The notes under the pieces: model-generated
What the model was told of the DNA's origin: nothing
The model's database searches: none
The model's input: the letters and a program-made list of their open reading frames with translations, nothing else
Source: Prado023 sp036375875
GTDB lineage: Bacteria; Actinomycetota; Actinomycetes; S36-B12; CAIYMF01
DNA length: 29,710 nucleotides
NCBI GenBank assembly: GCA_036375875.1
Contig: DASVBK010000238.1
Coordinates: 1-29,710 of the forward strand
Reading direction: 5' to 3'
Part shown: one piece after another, positions 25,672 through 29,710 of the stretch
Position numbering within the stretch: the stretch's first letter is position 1
Layout: each line of letters opens with the position of its first letter
Translations under genes and position numbers: made by a program

Positions 25672-28600
25672 ATGACCGATCTGCGCCGGCACGTGCCACC
25701 GCTGACGCTGACGTGGGATGCGCAGGCTCCCGGCGCCCTCTGGCGGGTCGTGGATGGCACCCTGGTGTTCGCTGACGTCTCGGGGTTCACCGCGCTGACC
25801 GAGAAGCTGTCCCGACGCGGCCGGATCGGTGCCGAGGAGATCGTCGAGACGCTCAACCGGGTCTTCGGGCCGATGCTGCGCATCGCGGCCGGACGCGGTG
25901 GCGAGCTGCTGAAGTTCGGCGGCGACGCGCTGCTGTTCCTGTTCCGCGGCGAGGACCACGCCGAGCAGGCGTGCGACGCGGCGGTGGAGATGCGCAGTGC
26001 CCTGCGCGAGGCAGCCGCGGTGCCCACCTCCGTGGGGCGGCTGTCGCTGCGCATGTCCGTCGGGGTGCACGCCGGCGACATCCACCTGTTCCTGGTGGGC
26101 GCGCCGACCCGGGAGCTGCTCATCCTGGGGCCTGGCGCCACCGCGACCGCCGAGGCGGAGAAGGCGGCCGACGCCGGCCAGATCGTGGTCAGCCCGGCCA
26201 CGGTCGCCCGGCTGCGACCCGGGGCGGTGCGGCCCCGCGAGGACGGCCAGCTGCTGCTGCGGCGGCGGGCCGCGCACGCCCCTGCGCCCGGTGCCGCGCC
26301 ACTGCCGGAGGTCGACCCGGCGCTGCTGCGCACCCTGTTCCCACATGCGCTTGGTGACTACCTCGGCCCGGCGATCCCCGATCCGGAGCACCGGCTCGCC
26401 TCGATCGCGTTCATCAGGTTCTCCGGCACCGACGCGCTCCTGGCCGGGCCCGGCCCGGACGTGCTCGCCGAGGCGCTGCACCGCACGGTGAGCATCGTCG
26501 AGGAGGCGCTTGCCCCGGAGGGGGTCACCCTGCTGGCCACCGACCTCGACAGCGACGGGGGCAAGTTCTTCCTCGGCTCCGGGCTGCCCACGGCGTTCGA
26601 GGACAACGAGGGCCGGATGCTGCGCGCCCTGCGCCGGATCGCCGATGCGGATGCCCCCCTGCCGCTGCAGCTGGGCATCAACCGCGGGCACGTGTTCGCC
26701 GCCGAGGTCGGTATCGACCTGCGCGGGGCCTACACCGGCATGGGCGACACCACGAACACGGCAGCGCGCATCTGTGCCAAGGCGCCCGCGGGCAGGGTCT
26801 ACGCCCACCCGGCGGTGCTGGAGCACTCGCGCACCCGGTTCGCGGTCGAGCCCGCGGGGCCGTTCCCGATGAAGGGCAAGGCCGTGCCGCTGCTCGTCTA
26901 CGACGTGGGCGAGGAGCTGGGCACCCGGGAGGAGGCCGTCGCCGATGCCCGGCTGCCCTTCCTGGGACGCGACGCCGAGATCGGGGCGCTGCGCGAGGCG
27001 TTCGTGACCGCGCTCTCGGGGCAGGGCGGCGCGATCACGGTCGTCGGTGCCACCGGCCTGGGCAAGACCCGGCTGGTGCGTGAGGCCCTCGACGGCGTGT
27101 CGGTCGACCACCTGGTCGTGGTGCGGTCCGAGCCGTACGGGGCGGCCAGCCCGTACCGGGTGCTGCGGGACCCGATGCGAACCCTGCTGGGCCTGGAGCG
27201 TGCCGACCCGGCGGTGATGGGCAAGGCGATGCTGGCGGCGCTGGAGGGGCTGGCGCCCGAGCTGCTGCCGATGGCACCGCTGCTCGCCGACATCGCGCAC
27301 GTCGACGTGCCGAGCACGCCCGAGGTGGACCAGCTGGATCCCCAGTTCCGCCCGGACCGGGCGGCCGACGCCGTGGTCCGCCTCGTGGAGCGCGCCCTGC
27401 CCGGACGCGTCGTGCTCATCGCAGAGGAGGCCCACTGGGCCGACGCGGCGTCCGCGGCGCTGCTGGAGCGGGTCGCGCGCGCCGCGCTGGGTCGGCCCTG
27501 GGCGGTGCTCGCGATCCGGCGGGCGGACGCCGGCGGCTTCACCCCCGCCGATGCCACCCGGGTGCCCGTCGGCCCGCTGCCCCCCGAGGTGATCGAGCGG
27601 CTGGTCATCGCGGCGACCGAGGCCACGCCCCTGCGGCCCCACGAGATCGCCGCGATCGTGGAGCGCGCCGAGGGCAACCCGCTCTTCGTGGCCGAGGTCA
27701 CCCGCGTCGCGCTGGGGTCGGGCTCGATGGAGGCGCTGCCGGAGTCGGTGGGCGCCGCGATGAGCGCGCAGATCGACGCCCTGCCGCCGCATGCCCGGCG
27801 CATCCTGCGGTACTGCGCGGTGCTGGGCAGGAGCTTCCGCCTGGAGGTGCTGCGCGAGGTGCTGGCCTCCGATGGGCTGGGCCTCGCGGCGGCAGACGTG
27901 GCCGGCCTCGCCGCCTTCCTCGAGCCCGACGGCCCGGGACGCATGCGGTTCCGCAACAGCCTGGTCCGCGACGCGACCTACGAGGGCCTGGCGTTCCGCA
28001 TCCGCACCCGGATGCACCGCATCGCGGGCGAGACCCTCGAGCGCATCAGCACCGACCTCGACGCCGACGCACCCGTGCTGGCGCTGCACTGCTGGCGGGC
28101 CGGCGATGCCGAGCGCACCTGGCGGTACGCCCGCATGGCCGGTGCCGACGCCCGGCGGGCGTACGCCAACGTCGACGCCATCGAGCAGTACGAGCGAGCG
28201 CTGGAGGTGAGCCGCCGGGTGCCCGGCGTGACAGACGCGGACCTCGGCGAGCTCTGGGGCACGCTGGGTGAGCTGCGCGAGCTGGCCGGCGTGCTCGACG
28301 GCTCGATCGAGGCGTACCGACGCGCCGCGGAGTTCCTGCCTGACCACGTGGCCCGCGTGGAGATGATGGCCAAGCAGGCCCGGGTCCAGGAGCGCGCGGG
28401 CGGCTACGCCAGCGGCCTGCGCACGGTGACCCGGGCGCGACGCCTCGCCGGGGGCATCAGCGAGCGCGACCTCGCCGGCCCGCTGCATCGCGCGCAGGCG
28501 CGCCTCGACCTGCAGACGGCCCTGATCCGGTTGGGGCAGGAGCGCCCCCAGGAGGCCCGCGGGTTCGCGGAGCGGGCTGCCGAGGGTGCTCGGTCCGCGG

Positions 28601-29448
28601 CAGACGCCGACACCCTGGTGCAGGCCCTGCGGGCCATCGACTACGCCGACTTCTACATGGGCCGCCCCGTGGTGGGGGCGCACACCCGCGAAGCCCTCGA
28701 CATCTGCCTGGCCGAGGGCCTGCGCACGCAGGAGTCAGCCGTGCGTGCGAACCTGGGCGGGTTCGCCTATGTCGCGGGGCGGTGGGACGAGTCGGTGGAC
28801 TGGTACCAGTCCAGCCGGACGGTCGCCCTGGCGGTGGGCAACACGTTCGGCGCCGCGGAGACCGACCTCAGCCTGGCTGACGTCCTGGTCAGCCAGGGAC
28901 GGGTGGCGCAGGCCGAGGAGCTGCTGCGCGACGCCGTGCGCGTCCTTCGGGCGATCGGCATGGCCTTCGAGGCCGCCTATGGTGAGTCGCTGGTGGCGCG
29001 GGTGGAGCTCGCACGGGGGGACCTGCCGGCGGCCGAGGCGCGCATCACCGACGTGGTCGCGCGCATGCGGGCCAGCGGGCACAGCCTGGCCGCGCTCGAG
29101 GCCAGCCTCGTGCATGCCGAGGTGGCCTCCAGGGCTGGTCGGCCCGAGGAGTCGCTGCAGATCATCCTCGAGGCCGAGCAGGTGGCCGGCGGCGAGGCGG
29201 CGCTGCTGCTGGCGCGCATCTGCGTGCTTCGCGGTGAGGCCCTGCTGGCGCTCGGCCGGCTCGACGAGTGCGCTGCCGCGGTGGAGGCGGGCCTCGCCGC
29301 GGCGCAGGAGAACCGGATGCCCTACGAGGAGGGCCTGCTGCTGCGCGTGCGGGCCGGGCTCGCTGAGGCGATGGGGGATGTGCCGCGCGCGCAGGCCGAT
29401 GCTGCCGAGTCGGCTCGGATCCTCGAGGGGCTGGGCGCCCAGCACTGA
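25672..29448 (+). CDS. Tandem class III cyclase, AAA/NACHT-like ATPase and TPR protein
   Basis: 1258 residues from ATG 25672; the frame is open far upstream but there it lies antisense to the hydrolase gene. Domain 1 (about 28-185): class III cyclase with LVFADVSGFT (Asp35) and LLKFGGDALLF (Lys81, Asp85), the two metal-binding Asp, but its C-terminal part lacks the Asn/Arg pair (reads GPGATATAEAEK). Domain 2 (about 240-412): the Asp positions are lost (FIRFSG, Arg249; GGKFFLGSG) but Lys298, Thr355, Asn362 and Arg366 (MGDTTNTAAR) are present. Together they could make one ATP-specific site. Residues about 430-720: ATPase with Walker A GATGLGKT (459-466) and Walker-B-like LIAEEAHWAD (582-591). 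The rest, to 1258, is helical TPR-like repeats. Mycobacterial relatives often add a LuxR helix-turn-helix, absent here. Probably cytoplasmic signal integrator; effector unknown. Confidence 0.93.
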   Translation: MTDLRRHVPPLTLTWDAQAPGALWRVVDGTLVFADVSGFTALTEKLSRRGRIGAEEIVETLNRVFGPMLRIAAGRGGELLKFGGDALLFLFRGEDHAEQACDAAVEMRSALREAAAVPTSVGRLSLRMSVGVHAGDIHLFLVGAPTRELLILGPGATATAEAEKAADAGQIVVSPATVARLRPGAVRPREDGQLLLRRRAAHAPAPGAAPLPEVDPALLRTLFPHALGDYLGPAIPDPEHRLASIAFIRFSGTDALLAGPGPDVLAEALHRTVSIVEEALAPEGVTLLATDLDSDGGKFFLGSGLPTAFEDNEGRMLRALRRIADADAPLPLQLGINRGHVFAAEVGIDLRGAYTGMGDTTNTAARICAKAPAGRVYAHPAVLEHSRTRFAVEPAGPFPMKGKAVPLLVYDVGEELGTREEAVADARLPFLGRDAEIGALREAFVTALSGQGGAITVVGATGLGKTRLVREALDGVSVDHLVVVRSEPYGAASPYRVLRDPMRTLLGLERADPAVMGKAMLAALEGLAPELLPMAPLLADIAHVDVPSTPEVDQLDPQFRPDRAADAVVRLVERALPGRVVLIAEEAHWADAASAALLERVARAALGRPWAVLAIRRADAGGFTPADATRVPVGPLPPEVIERLVIAATEATPLRPHEIAAIVERAEGNPLFVAEVTRVALGSGSMEALPESVGAAMSAQIDALPPHARRILRYCAVLGRSFRLEVLREVLASDGLGLAAADVAGLAAFLEPDGPGRMRFRNSLVRDATYEGLAFRIRTRMHRIAGETLERISTDLDADAPVLALHCWRAGDAERTWRYARMAGADARRAYANVDAIEQYERALEVSRRVPGVTDADLGELWGTLGELRELAGVLDGSIEAYRRAAEFLPDHVARVEMMAKQARVQERAGGYASGLRTVTRARRLAGGISERDLAGPLHRAQARLDLQTALIRLGQERPQEARGFAERAAEGARSAADADTLVQALRAIDYADFYMGRPVVGAHTREALDICLAEGLRTQESAVRANLGGFAYVAGRWDESVDWYQSSRTVALAVGNTFGAAETDLSLADVLVSQGRVAQAEELLRDAVRVLRAIGMAFEAAYGESLVARVELARGDLPAAEARITDVVARMRASGHSLAALEASLVHAEVASRAGRPEESLQIILEAEQVAGGEAALLLARICVLRGEALLALGRLDECAAAVEAGLAAAQENRMPYEEGLLLRVRAGLAEAMGDVPRAQADAAESARILEGLGAQH

Positions 29449-29459
29449 GCGCCCAGCCC
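29428..29459. terminator. Bidirectional hairpin across cyclase stop codon
   Basis: GGGCTGGGCGC (29428-29438) pairs perfectly with GCGCCCAGCCC (29449-29459) over a 10-base loop that contains the TGA of the cyclase gene. It ends 7 bases before the stop of the convergent gene, so it could end both transcripts. No T-run. Confidence 0.6.
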
Positions 29460-29466
29460 GCAGGAG

Positions 29467-29709
29467 CTACTTCTGCAGGCGGATGTCGCCGAAGACGTAG
29501 ATCCGCTCGTTCACGACGGCCTTGTCAGGGTTCCCGTCGACCGCCTGGATCGACTGGCTGACCAGGCAGGAGAACTGCTTGTTGGCCAGCGTCCCGTCCT
29601 GATCCACGGCGCTCCCGTTGGTGTTCACATCGCGAACGACCTTGAAGTTGGTTGCACCGTCGATGACGAGCGCGCTTCCTGTCGAGGGGTCCACCACGTC
29701 GACGAGGTC
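29467..29709 (-). CDS. Unknown protein, C-terminal fragment (5' end outside window)
   Basis: The minus-strand frame is open to the window edge, and about 80 C-terminal residues are visible, so the start lies to the right. The segment is polar and beta-rich in appearance: alternating hydrophobic residues (GSALVIDGATNFKVVRDVNTNG), an Asp/Asn-rich turn VDQDGT, a single Cys in FSCLVSQ, and an ending ERIYVFGDIRL. It could be the end of a secreted or surface beta-sandwich protein, but no family is recognised. Base composition is visibly lower in GC, and its third codon positions are more mixed, than in any other gene here. A short internal GTG start at 29697 is unlikely to be the true start. Confidence 0.65.
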   Translation of the reverse strand, partial: DLVDVVDPSTGSALVIDGATNFKVVRDVNTNGSAVDQDGTLANKQFSCLVSQSIQAVDGNPDKAVVNERIYVFGDIRLQK

Positions 29710-29710
29710 C

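Overview
This window is chromosomal DNA of a very GC-rich actinomycete. The taxonomic evidence is a mycothiol synthase gene (mshD) directly behind a GlnR-type orphan response regulator, a MutT1-type Nudix/histidine-phosphatase fusion downstream of ppk, an actinobacterial-type GlgC and GlgA/GlgM pair read divergently, TAnnnT -10 boxes, many GTG starts, and G or C in nearly all third codon positions. I cannot name the genus. No tRNA, rRNA, IS element, prophage or CRISPR array is visible, so this looks like core chromosome apart from a compositional drop at the extreme right end.

Layout. 1-3534 (+): histidine utilisation, with a 5'-truncated hutU, a possible 42-codon ORF, hutI and hutG. 3667-4194 (-): membrane-anchored thioredoxin-like protein. 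4293-6000 (+): glnR-mshD. 6106-10844 (+): polyphosphate block of ppk, a CYTH-CHAD protein and mutT1. 10952-14979 (-): the phosphate transporter pstS-pstC-pstA-pstB, with a PHO-box-like direct repeat upstream and a strong hairpin between pstS and pstC. 15144-16309 (-): a copper-chaperone-like gene overlapping an HMG-CoA-lyase gene. 16370-16558 (+): a 62-aa Cys/His protein. 16632-17849 (-) and 18038-20719 (+): glgC facing glgA/glgM, the latter nearly abutting an unrecognised 502-aa protein. 21060-24715 (+): a divergent membrane pyrophosphatase overlapping a glycosyltransferase gene. 24763-25575 (-): metallo-beta-lactamase-fold hydrolase. 25672-29448 (+): a 1258-aa tandem-cyclase/ATPase/TPR protein. 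29467-29709 (-): the C-terminal end of an unknown protein with lower GC.

How the genes fit together. Much of the window concerns phosphate, polyphosphate, pyrophosphate and storage carbon: Pi import (Pst), polyP synthesis (Ppk), polyP binding (CYTH-CHAD), nucleotide sanitation (MutT1), glycogen or alpha-glucan synthesis (GlgC releases PPi) and PPi-driven ion pumping (HppA). The nitrogen side is GlnR beside histidine catabolism. These functional links are inference from proximity and family knowledge.

The most interesting items are the tandem cyclase whose single predicted active site is split between its two domains, the pyrophosphatase with altered signature motifs, the CYTH-CHAD protein that has lost its ExExK motif, the unrecognised 502-aa protein behind glgA, the histidine-rich insert in MshD, and short 17-20 bp tandem duplications in three convergent gene junctions.
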